Assembly: GCF_946479275.1 (NCBI RefSeq)
Contig: NZ_CAMLFE010000003.1
Location: 62,001-126,000, forward strand
DNA from: an uncultured Bartonella sp.
GTDB lineage: Bacteria > Pseudomonadota > Alphaproteobacteria > Rhizobiales > Rhizobiaceae
Length of the DNA: 64,000 nt
Direction of reading: 5' to 3'
Position numbers and translations under genes: made by a program
Shown here: piece after piece, positions 37,865 through 47,665 of the stretch
Numbering within the stretch: position 1 is the stretch's first letter
Layout of the letters: the number at the start of each line of letters is the position of its first letter
Notes under the pieces: model-generated
Told to the model about the DNA's origin: nothing
The model's input: the letters and a program-made list of their open reading frames with translations, nothing else
Database searches by the model: none

Positions 37865-39223
37865 ATGTTTGCTTTGTTGAAGACGGCTGCCAGCCACATT
37901 ATTACCAAGGGTAATCTGACAATTACTGATTCACGTGGGGTCACATACCAATTCGGTGACCAAACTGGCACACCGATTCAAATTCGCTTTACATCGGCAA
38001 AATGGGAACGTGAGGTAGCGCTCGACCCCGCATTGAAACTGGGCGAAGCCTACATGGATGGTGGTTTTACTTTTATAAAAGGTGATATTTATTCTCTACT
38101 CGAAACGATTTTTGAAAGTACCGGCCCGATTGCAGAAAATGAATTGTGGATGAAAGCATTTTCTTTCATCCGCACAGCGACAAAACGATTCGTCCAGATG
38201 AATACGTTGCGCCGTTCTGCAAAAAACGTTGAACACCATTACGATTTGTCAGGCAAACTTTACGAGATGTTTCTTGATCCTGATCGTCAATATTCATGTG
38301 GTTATTTTGAAAATCCAAATGTCAGCCTCGCCGAAGCACAACTTGCCAAGAAGCGGCATCTTGCAGCCAAGCTTCAAGTCAAGCAAGGTGAAAAACTCCT
38401 TGATATCGGCTGCGGTTGGGGCGGATTGGGTCTCTATTTTGCACGGGTTCTCGGTGCAAATGTTACAGGCGTTACACTTTCCCATGAACAACATGGAATT
38501 GCCAACCAGCGCGCCAAAGATATGGGACTTCAGGATAAAGCCAAATTTTTATTGCTCGACTATCGCAAGCTTGACAATGCCTTTGACAAAATTGTTTCGG
38601 TGGGCATGTTCGAGCATGTCGGTATCGGCCATTACAAAGAATATTTCGACCATGTCAAAAGATTGTTGAAACCGGATGGCCGTTTCGTTCTCCATTCAAT
38701 CGGCCGTTCGGGTGAACCGGGGGCAACGAATCCCTGGATTGCCAAATATATTTTCCCTGGTGGTTATATTCCGTCATTATCGGAAGTGATACCCGTTATT
38801 GAAAAAAGTGGCCTTGTCATTACCGATATCGAGATATTGCGTTTGCATTATGCCGAAACTTTAAAGGCTTGGCGTGAAGCTTTCCTTGCCCACTGGGACG
38901 AAGCAAAAGCGCTCTATGACGAACGGTTTTGCCGGATGTGGGAATTTTATCTTGCGGCATCAGAAAGCGCTTTCCGCTGGCAGGGTATGATGGTTTTCCA
39001 GATACAGCTTGCCCACAAACAGGATGCTGTGCCCCTGACACGCGATTACATTACCGAAGAAGAAGCCAAACTTAAAAAAATAGATGCTGACCCGAATTTA
39101 GAAGCAACTCTGAAAGACGAAAAAAAGAATGCCGGAACAGCAAAAAAGCCGAGTGCTTCTTCTGCTCCAGAACCGGTGAAGGCACGTGGAAAAGCCAAAG
39201 TTTCTAATGAGAAAAAGAAATAG
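37865..39223 (+). CDS. cfa: Cyclopropane-fatty-acyl-phospholipid synthase
   Basis: A 452-residue SAM-dependent enzyme that methylenates unsaturated acyl chains in membrane phospholipids. Residues about 120-395 form the catalytic domain: NVEHHYDLSGKLYEMFLD, the SAM site LLDIGCGWGGLGLYFAR, VGMFEHVGIGHY and the C-terminal FQIQLAHKQDAVPLTRDYI. After about residue 395 comes a Lys/Ala/Pro-rich tail of some 57 residues with low complexity, absent in E. coli Cfa. The gene stands alone between the rplI terminator and dnaB. Confidence 0.94.
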   Translation: MFALLKTAASHIITKGNLTITDSRGVTYQFGDQTGTPIQIRFTSAKWEREVALDPALKLGEAYMDGGFTFIKGDIYSLLETIFESTGPIAENELWMKAFSFIRTATKRFVQMNTLRRSAKNVEHHYDLSGKLYEMFLDPDRQYSCGYFENPNVSLAEAQLAKKRHLAAKLQVKQGEKLLDIGCGWGGLGLYFARVLGANVTGVTLSHEQHGIANQRAKDMGLQDKAKFLLLDYRKLDNAFDKIVSVGMFEHVGIGHYKEYFDHVKRLLKPDGRFVLHSIGRSGEPGATNPWIAKYIFPGGYIPSLSEVIPVIEKSGLVITDIEILRLHYAETLKAWREAFLAHWDEAKALYDERFCRMWEFYLAASESAFRWQGMMVFQIQLAHKQDAVPLTRDYITEEEAKLKKIDADPNLEATLKDEKKNAGTAKKPSASSAPEPVKARGKAKVSNEKKK

Positions 39224-39587
39224 GTTGTGTGGTCGCGAAAACCGGATTTCAAGCCATTTTTCCAAACATCTATCTCAAGTCAAAGAATAACGCGCGTGCC
39301 CAAAAGCGTGCGGCATTTTTCTTCTCATAAGACGCATACTTTTTTCGGTGCAGGCTATTTAATGGTCTTCCGGAATGCCGTTTCCGGTCATCAAGCAAGC
39401 CTTATGGGTTTTAATAGTGGCGTTCAGCGCATTTTCTCCCCTTTTACCACATGTAAAACGGGGATAAACGAGGGAAACGGGCAAAAATGCAATGAGCAAG
39501 AAAAAAAAGTGGCGATCTCTATCTACAATGAGGTAAAGTAAACGGGTTATCCAATTCAACAAAATTCAGGCGAGCAGCAAAAGACTA
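39224..39587. other. Gap between cfa and dnaB
   Basis: A 364-base non-coding stretch. It contains only an imperfect stem (39438-39447 with 39453-39463, one bulge) without a T-run. It presumably holds the dnaB promoter; I cannot place it. Confidence 0.4.
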
Positions 39588-41090
39588 ATGTCAGAAGCAA
39601 AAGTTCTCAATATCGGACAAACCAATGGTGACGAAGCACTTCCGTTCAGGCAGGTTCCGCATAATATAGAAGCGGAACAAGCTCTTCTTGGTGCAATTCT
39701 CATCAATAATGATGCGCTCGATCGTGTGTCCGATTTTTTGAAGCCTGAACATTTTTTCGAGCCTTTACATCAAACAATTTTTGCTGTTCTGAGCGAGATG
39801 ATCAAAAATGGCAAGCTTGCCAATCCGGTCACAATCAAACCGTTTATTCCGGCTGATGAGAAAATCGGCGATATGACGGTTTATACCTATGTTGTTCGCA
39901 TGGCGACAGAAGCTGTCACCATCATCAACGCAGAAGATTATGGCCGTGCCATTTATGACCTTTATACTCGTCGCTCTTTGATTGATCTTGGCAACGAGAT
40001 CGTCAATACCGCCTATGATGCACCAATTGATCTTACACCTTCGAAACAAATCGAAAATGTTGAGCAAAAATTGTTCACACTCGCCGAAACCGGTAAATAT
40101 GGCGGAGGCTTTGAAAGTTTCGATGATGCAGTAAAAAAAGCCATTGATATGGCAGGAGCTGCAAAAAAGCGCACTTCTCGCCTCTCCGGCATTCCTACAC
40201 AGCTCAAGAAACTTGACGAACAAATGGGTGGTTTGCAACGTTCCGACCTTATCATCCTTGCTGGCCGTCCAGGCATGGGTAAGACTTCACTTGCAACCAA
40301 TATCGCTTTCAATATCGCCAATGCTTATATCAAAGCGAAGGAAAACAACCTCCCGGCAGAAGAGAATGAAGGTGGAATCGTTGGTTTCTTCTCGCTTGAA
40401 ATGTCATCGGAACAATTGGCAACACGTATTATTTCCGAGCAAGCTGAAGTATCGTCCTCGAAAATCCGTCGGGGTGATATTACCGAAGACCAATTTGCCA
40501 AGCTTCTCCATTCAATGACCAGATTGCAAAAGGCACCGCTATATATCGACCAGACAGGTGGCATTTCGATTGCGCAGCTTTCAGCCCGCGCGCGACGGCT
40601 CAAACGCCAACATGGCCTTGATGTTCTGGTGATTGACTATGTTCAATTGATGACCGGTGTTTCGAAACGCGCGTCGGAAAACCGTGTGCAGGAAATTACC
40701 GAAATCACGACCGGTTTGAAGTCACTTGCCAAAGAACTCAATATCCCGATCATTGCTTTGTCGCAGCTTTCCCGTCAGGTGGAAGCACGTGATGACAAAC
40801 GCCCGCAACTTTCCGATCTTCGTGAATCCGGTTCGATCGAACAGGATGCTGATGTCGTGCTGTTTGTTTATCGCGATGAATATTATATCAAAAACAAAGA
40901 GCCGAAGCTTGGCAGTGATGAACATTTGAAATGGCAAGCCGAGATGGAAGAAGTCTTCGGCAAGGCCGAGGTGATTGTCGCCAAACAGCGTCACGGACCG
41001 ACAGGAACTGTAAGATTGGCGTTCCAAGCCGAATATACACGCTTTTCCGATCTTGCCGAGAGTGACAAGTTACCGGATCAATTCGGCTGA
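39588..41090 (+). CDS. dnaB: Replicative DNA helicase
   Basis: A 500-residue DnaB hexameric helicase. The N-terminal domain opens with RQVPHNIEAEQALLGAILI; the RecA-like domain has Walker A AGRPGMGKTS, Walker B LDVLVIDYVQLM and the H4/arginine-finger region KQRHGPTGTV. No intein or insertion interrupts it. radA starts only five bases after its stop, so an alanine racemase gene, often found between them in relatives, is absent at this site. Confidence 0.97.
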   Translation: MSEAKVLNIGQTNGDEALPFRQVPHNIEAEQALLGAILINNDALDRVSDFLKPEHFFEPLHQTIFAVLSEMIKNGKLANPVTIKPFIPADEKIGDMTVYTYVVRMATEAVTIINAEDYGRAIYDLYTRRSLIDLGNEIVNTAYDAPIDLTPSKQIENVEQKLFTLAETGKYGGGFESFDDAVKKAIDMAGAAKKRTSRLSGIPTQLKKLDEQMGGLQRSDLIILAGRPGMGKTSLATNIAFNIANAYIKAKENNLPAEENEGGIVGFFSLEMSSEQLATRIISEQAEVSSSKIRRGDITEDQFAKLLHSMTRLQKAPLYIDQTGGISIAQLSARARRLKRQHGLDVLVIDYVQLMTGVSKRASENRVQEITEITTGLKSLAKELNIPIIALSQLSRQVEARDDKRPQLSDLRESGSIEQDADVVLFVYRDEYYIKNKEPKLGSDEHLKWQAEMEEVFGKAEVIVAKQRHGPTGTVRLAFQAEYTRFSDLAESDKLPDQFG

Positions 41091-41095
41091 TCATA

Positions 41096-42496
41096 ATGGC
41101 AAAAACACGCACTCAATTTGTCTGTCAAAATTGCGGCACAGTCTATTCTCAATGGGCTGGAAAATGCGATGCATGTGGCGAATGGAATACCATTGTTGAA
41201 GAAGGAACGAGCGGTGGCATTGGCGGCGGGCCTGCCAAAAGCAGCCGTAAGGGGCGCGTTGTTGCCCTCACATCGCTTTCGGGAGCTATTGAAGACGCAC
41301 CACGGATAAAATCGGGAATTGCCGAGCTTGATCGTGTCACAGGTGGTGGCTTTGTCAGGGGCTCGGCACTGCTTGTCGGCGGTGATCCGGGCATCGGTAA
41401 ATCGACACTTTTAACGCAGGCTGCAGCAGCGCTTTCGCGCCAAGGTTATCACGTTATCTATGTTTCCGGCGAAGAAGCAGTCGCACAAATCCGCCTACGT
41501 GCACAACGTTTGGGAGCCGCTAATTCTGCCGTAGAGCTTGCTGCCGAAACCAATGTCGAAGATATTCTTGCAACGCTTGCAAATGCAAAAAAGCCTGATC
41601 TGGTCATTATTGATTCCATACAGACACTTTGGTCCGAAGCAGTCGATTCTTCTCCCGGAACAGTCACACAGGTGAGAACCGGAGCACAGGCGATGATACG
41701 TTTTGCCAAGAAAACGGGTGCTGCGGTTGTACTGGTTGGTCATGTTACGAAAGATGGGCAAATCGCCGGACCTCGTGTTGTCGAACATATGGTCGACGCG
41801 GTGCTTTATTTCGAGGGTGAAGGCGGACACCAGTACAGAATTTTAAGAACCGTGAAAAACCGCTTTGGTCCAACTGATGAAATCGGTGTTTTTGAAATGT
41901 CGGATCATGGCTTGCGGGAAGTCAATAATCCATCCGAGTTATTTCTTGGAGAGCGAAACAGTAATGCACCCGGTGCAGCTGTTTTTGCCGGCATGGAAGG
42001 AACAAGACCTATCCTTGTTGAAATACAGGCACTCGTTGCGCCGACTTCGCTAGGAACACCAAGACGGGCGGTCGTCGGATGGGACAGCAACCGACTTTCC
42101 ATGATTCTTGCGGTTCTTGAAGCCCATTGCGGCGTGCGTTTCGGGCAGCATGATGTTTATCTTAATGTAGCTGGAGGATATCGCATTTCTGAGCCTGCTG
42201 CCGATCTTGCAGTGGCAGCAGCGCTTGTTTCTTCCCTTGCCGGAATTGCGTTGCCGCCGAATTATGTATTTTTCGGTGAAGTCAGTCTATCGGGGGCGGT
42301 GCGTGCGGTTGCCCATTCAGGTCAAAGATTGAAAGAAGCCGACAAACTCGGGTTTAAAGGTGCAATTTTGCCGTCGGGCACAACAGAAACCATCAAATCG
42401 CCGTCTTTCAGGCAGAGAAGCTTTGCAGACTTACCTGAACTTGTTGCAGCAATTGCTTCCGGAAAAAGGCGCCCTTCGCCTTCAACACAGAATTGA
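41096..42496 (+). CDS. radA: DNA repair protein RadA
   Basis: A 466-residue RadA/Sms that helps process recombination intermediates. It has an N-terminal C4 zinc motif (CQNCG and CDACG), a RecA-like core with Walker A GGDPGIGKST, the family KNRFG motif (VKNRFGPTDEIGVFEM) and a C-terminal Lon-like domain. It is likely co-transcribed with dnaB. Confidence 0.97.
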   Translation: MAKTRTQFVCQNCGTVYSQWAGKCDACGEWNTIVEEGTSGGIGGGPAKSSRKGRVVALTSLSGAIEDAPRIKSGIAELDRVTGGGFVRGSALLVGGDPGIGKSTLLTQAAAALSRQGYHVIYVSGEEAVAQIRLRAQRLGAANSAVELAAETNVEDILATLANAKKPDLVIIDSIQTLWSEAVDSSPGTVTQVRTGAQAMIRFAKKTGAAVVLVGHVTKDGQIAGPRVVEHMVDAVLYFEGEGGHQYRILRTVKNRFGPTDEIGVFEMSDHGLREVNNPSELFLGERNSNAPGAAVFAGMEGTRPILVEIQALVAPTSLGTPRRAVVGWDSNRLSMILAVLEAHCGVRFGQHDVYLNVAGGYRISEPAADLAVAAALVSSLAGIALPPNYVFFGEVSLSGAVRAVAHSGQRLKEADKLGFKGAILPSGTTETIKSPSFRQRSFADLPELVAAIASGKRRPSPSTQN

Positions 42497-42635
42497 GTTT
42501 GTGGACAAAAGGCTGGCTTAATACTTTTAAAGTGCGGGAAATATTGATATTGGTTTTGCAAACTGGCATTGAAGACGTAATTGACGAAACTGTCATTATA
42601 TTTTGCCGATTGAAGCGAACTTAAGGACAAGCCTG

Positions 42636-43211
42636 ATGTTCATGACAGCCCTTGACGGCCTGGTAATTGTAGTAATCCTCTTTTCCGCCTTTTTGGCCAT
42701 GGTACGTGGCTTTTCGCGGGAAGTGTTATCGTTGGCATCATGGATCATCGCAGCAATTGCAGCTGTGCTTTTTTATAAAAACCTTCTGCCCTTTGTGGAA
42801 TCCTATCTTTCCAACAAGACTATTGCACTCATTGCCAGTCTGGCAATCATCTTTGTCGTTGTTTTTATCATTGTTTCAATCATAACTATGAAAATTGCCG
42901 ACGTGATTATAGATAGCCGAATCGGTGCACTCGACCGCACGGTGGGATTTATCTTCGGTGTTGTGCGCGGAATTTTCATCATGGTTATCGCGATGTTGCT
43001 TGTTAACCAGTTAATCAAACCGGAAGATCAGGCGCCATGGCTGAAAGATGCTAAAACCAAGCCTATGCTTGACTCCTTAAGCAACCAGATTTGGGAACTG
43101 TTACCCAAGGATCCGGATTGGGTTTTTGACAAAGCCTCAAGCGTGCTGAAAAAAGACGAGCCGTCCACCGATAGCGGTGTTGGCGATAGTCCGGCTCAAC
43201 CGGGTGACTGA
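42636..43211 (+). CDS. cvpA: CvpA family membrane protein
   Basis: A 191-residue protein with four helices in the first 140 residues and a polar tail. MVRGFSREVLSLASWIIAA and DRTVGFIFGVVRGIFIM are CvpA signatures. CvpA is linked to colicin V export and envelope stress in E. coli and is often next to purF, as here. ATG 42636 has AAGGA nine bases upstream. A perfect terminator separates it from purF. Confidence 0.93.
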   Translation: MFMTALDGLVIVVILFSAFLAMVRGFSREVLSLASWIIAAIAAVLFYKNLLPFVESYLSNKTIALIASLAIIFVVVFIIVSIITMKIADVIIDSRIGALDRTVGFIFGVVRGIFIMVIAMLLVNQLIKPEDQAPWLKDAKTKPMLDSLSNQIWELLPKDPDWVFDKASSVLKKDEPSTDSGVGDSPAQPGD

Positions 43212-43216
43212 ATTTG

Positions 43217-43244
43217 AATGGGTGGCATTATGCCACCCATTTTT
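43217..43244 (+). terminator. Terminator between cvpA and purF
   Basis: An 11-base perfect stem, AATGGGTGGCA (43217-43227) with TGCCACCCATT (43231-43241), a three-base loop and further Ts to 43244, starting five bases after the cvpA stop. Confidence 0.85.
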
Positions 43245-43300
43245 GCCTATATTGGGTGTTTTGATAAAGAGTATATTTATATCTCAACAGGATGGTCAAA

Positions 43301-44791
43301 ATGATAAATGAGGTCTTAGGTGAGCCGGATTTTAATTCCGATGATGACACGTTGCATGAAGAATGTGGCGTCTTCGGAATTCTCGGACATGATGATGCGG
43401 CAACATTAACAGCACTTGGCCTCCATGCCTTGCAACATCGAGGACAGGAAGCAGCCGGCATCGTTTCTTATGATGGACATGTATTCCATCAGGAAAAGCA
43501 TATGGGACTCGTCGGCGACCATTACACCAACCCGCAAACTTTGGCCAATCTTCCCGGTAACCGCGCGATCGGTCACACACGTTATTCGACAACAGGCGAG
43601 ACGGCGTTGCGCAATGTTCAGCCGCTCTTTGCAGAACTCGAAGTGGGTGGCATTGCCATTGCCCATAATGGCAACCTAACCAACGGCCTCACAATACGCC
43701 GCCAGCTCATTGCTTCGGGTGCAATTTGTCAATCAACCTCGGATTCGGAAGTTGTTCTTCATCTCATCGCCCGCTCGCGTCATGCAAAATCTTCCGAACG
43801 TTTTGTTGACGCTATCCGCCAGATCGAAGGCGGTTTTGCAATGATTGCGATGACCCGTTCAAAGCTCATTGCTGCTCGCGACCCCGTCGGCATCCGCCCG
43901 TTGGTCATGGGTGAACTTGATGGCAAACCTATTTTCTGTTCGGAAACCTGCGCGCTTGATATTATCGGCGCAAAATATATCCGTGACGTCGAAAATGGCG
44001 AGGTCATTATCTGTCAGCTCCAAAAAGACGGAGAAGTAACAATCAAAACGATCAAGCCAAAAGATCGTAAGCCGGAAAAACTTTGCCTTTTCGAATATGT
44101 CTATTTCGCCCGTCCTGATTCAATCATGGGTGGACGTAGCGTCTATAATGCACGCAAAAATATGGGAATTTATCTTGCCAAGGAAGCCCCATGTGATGGC
44201 GATGTTGTAGTCCCTGTTCCCGATGGAGGCACACCGGCTGCAATCGGTTACGCTCAACAAAGCGGTATTCCATTCGAACTCGGCATTATTCGTAACCACT
44301 ATGTCGGCCGAACATTCATCGAACCGACACAACAAATCCGCGCCTTCGGCGTCAAACTCAAACACTCGGCAAATCGCCCGGTTATTGAAGGAAAACGCGT
44401 TATTCTGATTGACGATTCGATTGTTCGTGGCACAACGTCAATCAAAATCGTACAAATGCTACGTGAAGCGGGAGCCAAAGAAGTCCATATACGCGTGGCA
44501 AGTCCGATGATCTTCTATCCCGATTTTTACGGCATCGATACACCTGAAGCATCAAAACTTCTTGCCAATCAATTTCCTGATTTGAAATCCATGTGTGAAT
44601 TTATCGGTGCAGACTCGTTACAATTTTTGTCTCTCGACGGGCTTTATATGGCCGTTGGAGGTGAGGTCAGGAATAATGCCGATCCCCAATTTACCGACCA
44701 TTACTTCACCGGAGATTATCCGACACGGCTGGTCGACGAAGAAAATGCCGACAACGTTCATAAGCTTTCTGTCTTGAATTGCGGGGGATGA
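43301..44791 (+). CDS. purF: Amidophosphoribosyltransferase
   Basis: A 496-residue enzyme of the first committed purine step. The glutaminase domain begins at Cys22 (EECGVFGILGH), so a 21-residue propeptide would be removed. The PRPP motif is VILIDDSIVRGTTSIKIV. The segment that carries cluster cysteines in Fe-S type PurF (ACFTG.YP) reads HYFTGDYP, so an Fe-S cluster is unlikely. ATG 43301 has CAGGA upstream; ATG 43292 is too close to it. The stop overlaps the next gene (ATGA). Confidence 0.96.
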   Translation: MINEVLGEPDFNSDDDTLHEECGVFGILGHDDAATLTALGLHALQHRGQEAAGIVSYDGHVFHQEKHMGLVGDHYTNPQTLANLPGNRAIGHTRYSTTGETALRNVQPLFAELEVGGIAIAHNGNLTNGLTIRRQLIASGAICQSTSDSEVVLHLIARSRHAKSSERFVDAIRQIEGGFAMIAMTRSKLIAARDPVGIRPLVMGELDGKPIFCSETCALDIIGAKYIRDVENGEVIICQLQKDGEVTIKTIKPKDRKPEKLCLFEYVYFARPDSIMGGRSVYNARKNMGIYLAKEAPCDGDVVVPVPDGGTPAAIGYAQQSGIPFELGIIRNHYVGRTFIEPTQQIRAFGVKLKHSANRPVIEGKRVILIDDSIVRGTTSIKIVQMLREAGAKEVHIRVASPMIFYPDFYGIDTPEASKLLANQFPDLKSMCEFIGADSLQFLSLDGLYMAVGGEVRNNADPQFTDHYFTGDYPTRLVDEENADNVHKLSVLNCGG

Positions 44792-45543
44792 TGGAAAATA
44801 TGCTCTCATTCGACCTTAAGGGGCGTGTCGCCCTCGTAACAGGTGCCTCGCGAGGCATCGGCTATCATCTTGCAGTGGAGCTTGCCAAACTAGGAGCTCA
44901 CATCATTGCCGTTGCCCGTACAATCGGCGGCTTGGAGGAACTTGATGACAAAATCGTCAAAGCGGGTTCCACTGCAACCTTGGTTCCACTTGATCTTCAC
45001 GACATGGAAGCTATCGACAGGTTGGGAAACGAGATTAACGAACGCTGGCACAAACTTGACATACTGGTTGCCAATGCCGGTGTTTTGGGTTCCATTTCGC
45101 CAGTCGCGCATGTCGAAGCAAAAACATTTGAAGATGTGTTTGAAATCAATGTCATCAGCCAGTGGCGCCTGATCCGTGCTGTCGAACCGCTTTTAAGAAA
45201 ATCGGATTGTGCGCGCGCAATTCTTTTTTCTTCCGGCGTTGTGCATAAGCCAAGGGCTTTTTGGGGAGCTTATGCGGCTTCCAAGGCTGCCTTTGAAGTG
45301 ATGGGGCGCTGTTGGGCCGACGAGTTGAAGAACACCTCTGTAAAAGTAAATATGGCAAGTCCGGGAGCAACGCGCACCGCCATGCGTGCGCAAGCTATGC
45401 CTGGAGAGGACCCCAATACATTGCCATCTGCCGAGGAAATTGCTGCCAAGATTGTTAAGCTAGCTTCCCCCGATCTTGAAGAGACTGGCCGTTTTTTTGA
45501 TGCCCGTAAAAACCGTTTTCTTACCTATCATGTGCCTGACTAG
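44788..45543 (+). CDS. SDR family oxidoreductase
   Basis: A 251-residue classical short-chain dehydrogenase: TGASRGIG cofactor motif near residue 19, NAG motif (VANAGVLG) near 90, and active-site YAASK near 160 preceded by a serine in FSSGVV. The substrate is unknown. It starts inside the purF stop (ATGA) and so is translationally coupled to it, an arrangement often seen in this order, though no purine role is known. Confidence 0.88.
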   Translation: MMENMLSFDLKGRVALVTGASRGIGYHLAVELAKLGAHIIAVARTIGGLEELDDKIVKAGSTATLVPLDLHDMEAIDRLGNEINERWHKLDILVANAGVLGSISPVAHVEAKTFEDVFEINVISQWRLIRAVEPLLRKSDCARAILFSSGVVHKPRAFWGAYAASKAAFEVMGRCWADELKNTSVKVNMASPGATRTAMRAQAMPGEDPNTLPSAEEIAAKIVKLASPDLEETGRFFDARKNRFLTYHVPD

Positions 45544-45979
45544 AAAAATCGGACCGCGCAATAAAGTGAGGCACCGGTTTTTCTGAAACTAATCTTTTAA
45601 AAACGATCTGCACATTTTACCGGTGCAGACCGTTCAATATTTTCGGTGTCAGTGGCGACTGATATATCGCGGAAACGACGCCGCTTTATTTGATTTAGGT
45701 CCAGAAAATCTTGAACTAGGGCATAAATTTCCAAGGCATTTGATTTATGACAATAAAAATCATGACAAAGAGATAGAGACACGCTAACATGAATTTTGAC
45801 ATCCGGAAGATCCGGAAAACTCAAGAAAACGCTTAAAAACATTAGTAAGCACTTCAGATTAGAAGACCTACTTTTCAGTCCGGTTCTCGAAATCCGGCTC
45901 GCTCCACCGAGATTTCAATTAGAGCGTTGAGACTCAAAAATTTTTACGCCCGTTTTTAGGCTGCAAGAGATTCAGAATT
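45544..45979. other. Gap between the converging SDR and pssA genes
   Basis: A 436-base non-coding stretch. The only structure I see is a seven-base stem (TCTGCAC 45607-45613 with GTGCAGA 45623-45629) without a T-run. There is no credible gene. Confidence 0.45.
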
Positions 45980-46840
45980 CTAATCTTTGTACTCTTGTTC
46001 TTCATCATCCTTCGTTTGGACACCATCTTTTATTTTTTGAGCTTCTCGAACCGAACGTTTTTGATAGGCCATCAAGCTGAATGGCAAAAATACCATATAG
46101 CCGATAGCTGTAACGAGGAGCACCTGCCACGTGTAAGTGGCAAGAAAGCCGACATAGATCACAACAACAAGCATGCCGGGGATAACGACATCGCGGCGCA
46201 ATTGCTGACCGACTGTTTTACCGTTCCAGACCGGCAACCGGCTGATGAGTAGAAAAGCGATAACAACCGTATAAAGGCTGAAAATCAAAGCCCAACCGGC
46301 CCCGGGTTCAAGACCGAGACAGCCAAGATAGATCGGCAACAATACCAATAACGCACCCGCAGGTGCCGGAACACCGACAAAATATTCCCGCTGCCAGCGT
46401 GGAATGTGTTTGTTATCAATCATCACGTTGAAACGGGCAAGACGCAAACAGCAGGCAATACAGTAAACGAGTGCGGCTATCCAGCCAACCTGATGAGCCT
46501 GATTGAGAAGAAAAGAATAGACAATCAAAGCCGGTGCAACACCGAAGTTCACAACATCGGCCAAGGAATCCATTTGCGCACCGAATGAAGAACCACCGCC
46601 CATAAGACGCGCCAACCGCCCATCGACACCATCGAGTACAGCAGCAAGCAAAACCATTAAAATCGCCGTTTCAAAACGGTGTTCAAACGCCAGACGTATA
46701 CTGCTTACACCGGCACATATCGCCAGAATTGTTATGACGTTGGGAAGAACAAAACGTATCGAAATTGACCGGCGAGGCTTCACATCATCATTTTTGTGTC
46801 CCTCGGGGTCGAAAGAAGAAAAAGGCGAAGAGCTCTCCAT
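45980..46840 (-). CDS. pssA: CDP-diacylglycerol--serine O-phosphatidyltransferase
   Basis: A 286-residue membrane enzyme that makes phosphatidylserine. The CDP-alcohol phosphotransferase signature is complete, from DGRLAR to GAQMDSLAD (about 71-93), and about eight helices follow. Both ends are polar. It begins six bases after the psd stop, so the pair makes phosphatidylserine and then phosphatidylethanolamine from one transcript. Confidence 0.95.
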   Translation of the reverse strand: MESSSPFSSFDPEGHKNDDVKPRRSISIRFVLPNVITILAICAGVSSIRLAFEHRFETAILMVLLAAVLDGVDGRLARLMGGGSSFGAQMDSLADVVNFGVAPALIVYSFLLNQAHQVGWIAALVYCIACCLRLARFNVMIDNKHIPRWQREYFVGVPAPAGALLVLLPIYLGCLGLEPGAGWALIFSLYTVVIAFLLISRLPVWNGKTVGQQLRRDVVIPGMLVVVIYVGFLATYTWQVLLVTAIGYMVFLPFSLMAYQKRSVREAQKIKDGVQTKDDEEQEYKD

Positions 46841-46846
46841 TAAAAT

Positions 46847-47545
46847 CTAATCCAGTCTAAAGTCTGTTATGGTCGCACTTTTGTCAAACGAAGCAAAAAC
46901 AGTTTCACCGGCAATAGCCTTCTGCCCGATTGCTACGCGTAATTTTACATGAGCAGGCAGATAAACATCAAGTCTGGAGCCGAAACGGATAAGACCGAAC
47001 CGTTTGCCAGCGACCACAGGTTCATTTTCTTTCGACCAGCATACTATGCGGCGAGCAACAAGACCAGCCACTTGTACAACACCAATATCGCCATGAGCTG
47101 TTTCAATGACAAGGCTGTTTCTTTCGTTATGATCGCTCGCTTTGTCAAGTTCCGCATTTCCGAACTTTCCCGGTCGGTAGACAATGGACTTCACAACGCC
47201 ATCCATCGGAATGCGATTGATGTGGCAGGAAAATATGTCCATGAACACCGATACGCGCATCATTTCTTCGTTGCCCAGACCAAGTTCCTTTGGCGGCATA
47301 AACATACCAACAAACGAAATGCGGCCATCAGCCGGACTCATAACGAGATTCATATCAATCGGCGTGACCCGTTCCGGATCGCGAAAAAAATAGATACACC
47401 AGATAGTAAGGACCAAACCGAACCAGAAAAGCGGGTCCCACATCCAGCCAAGGACCAGAGACAAAATGAAGAAGCCGACGATAAACGGGTACCCTTCCTT
47501 ATGGATGGGCGCAAAACCGTTACGAACCGATCTCACAATGCTCAT
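46847..47545 (-). CDS. psd: Phosphatidylserine decarboxylase proenzyme
   Basis: A 232-residue enzyme of the short (archaeal/alphaproteobacterial) Psd type that forms phosphatidylethanolamine. Self-cleavage between Gly and Ser of [11 protein letters not shown] would create the pyruvoyl group. An N-terminal helix pair ([20 protein letters not shown]) anchors it. I choose ATG 47545 ([10 protein letters not shown]) from family starts; ATG 47560 is also in frame. Confidence 0.93.
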   Translation of the reverse strand: MSIVRSVRNGFAPIHKEGYPFIVGFFILSLVLGWMWDPLFWFGLVLTIWCIYFFRDPERVTPIDMNLVMSPADGRISFVGMFMPPKELGLGNEEMMRVSVFMDIFSCHINRIPMDGVVKSIVYRPGKFGNAELDKASDHNERNSLVIETAHGDIGVVQVAGLVARRIVCWSKENEPVVAGKRFGLIRFGSRLDVYLPAHVKLRVAIGQKAIAGETVFASFDKSATITDFRLD

Positions 47546-47665
47546 ACGCGTATACCCCATTTATCTTACACCGTACCCACCCGTTCAACACGAAGCCGGT
47601 TCCTATTTATCCAATCAATGTGAAAAAAGCGATAGTTTGTTTCATCGTTGTCTGCAAGATAGTTG

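Noticed and set aside
39438-39463. Imperfect stem between cfa and dnaB as a terminator
   Set aside because: It has a bulge and no T-run on either strand.
45607-45629. Seven-base stem between the SDR gene and pssA as terminator
   Set aside because: A nine-base loop and no T-run make it indistinguishable from chance.
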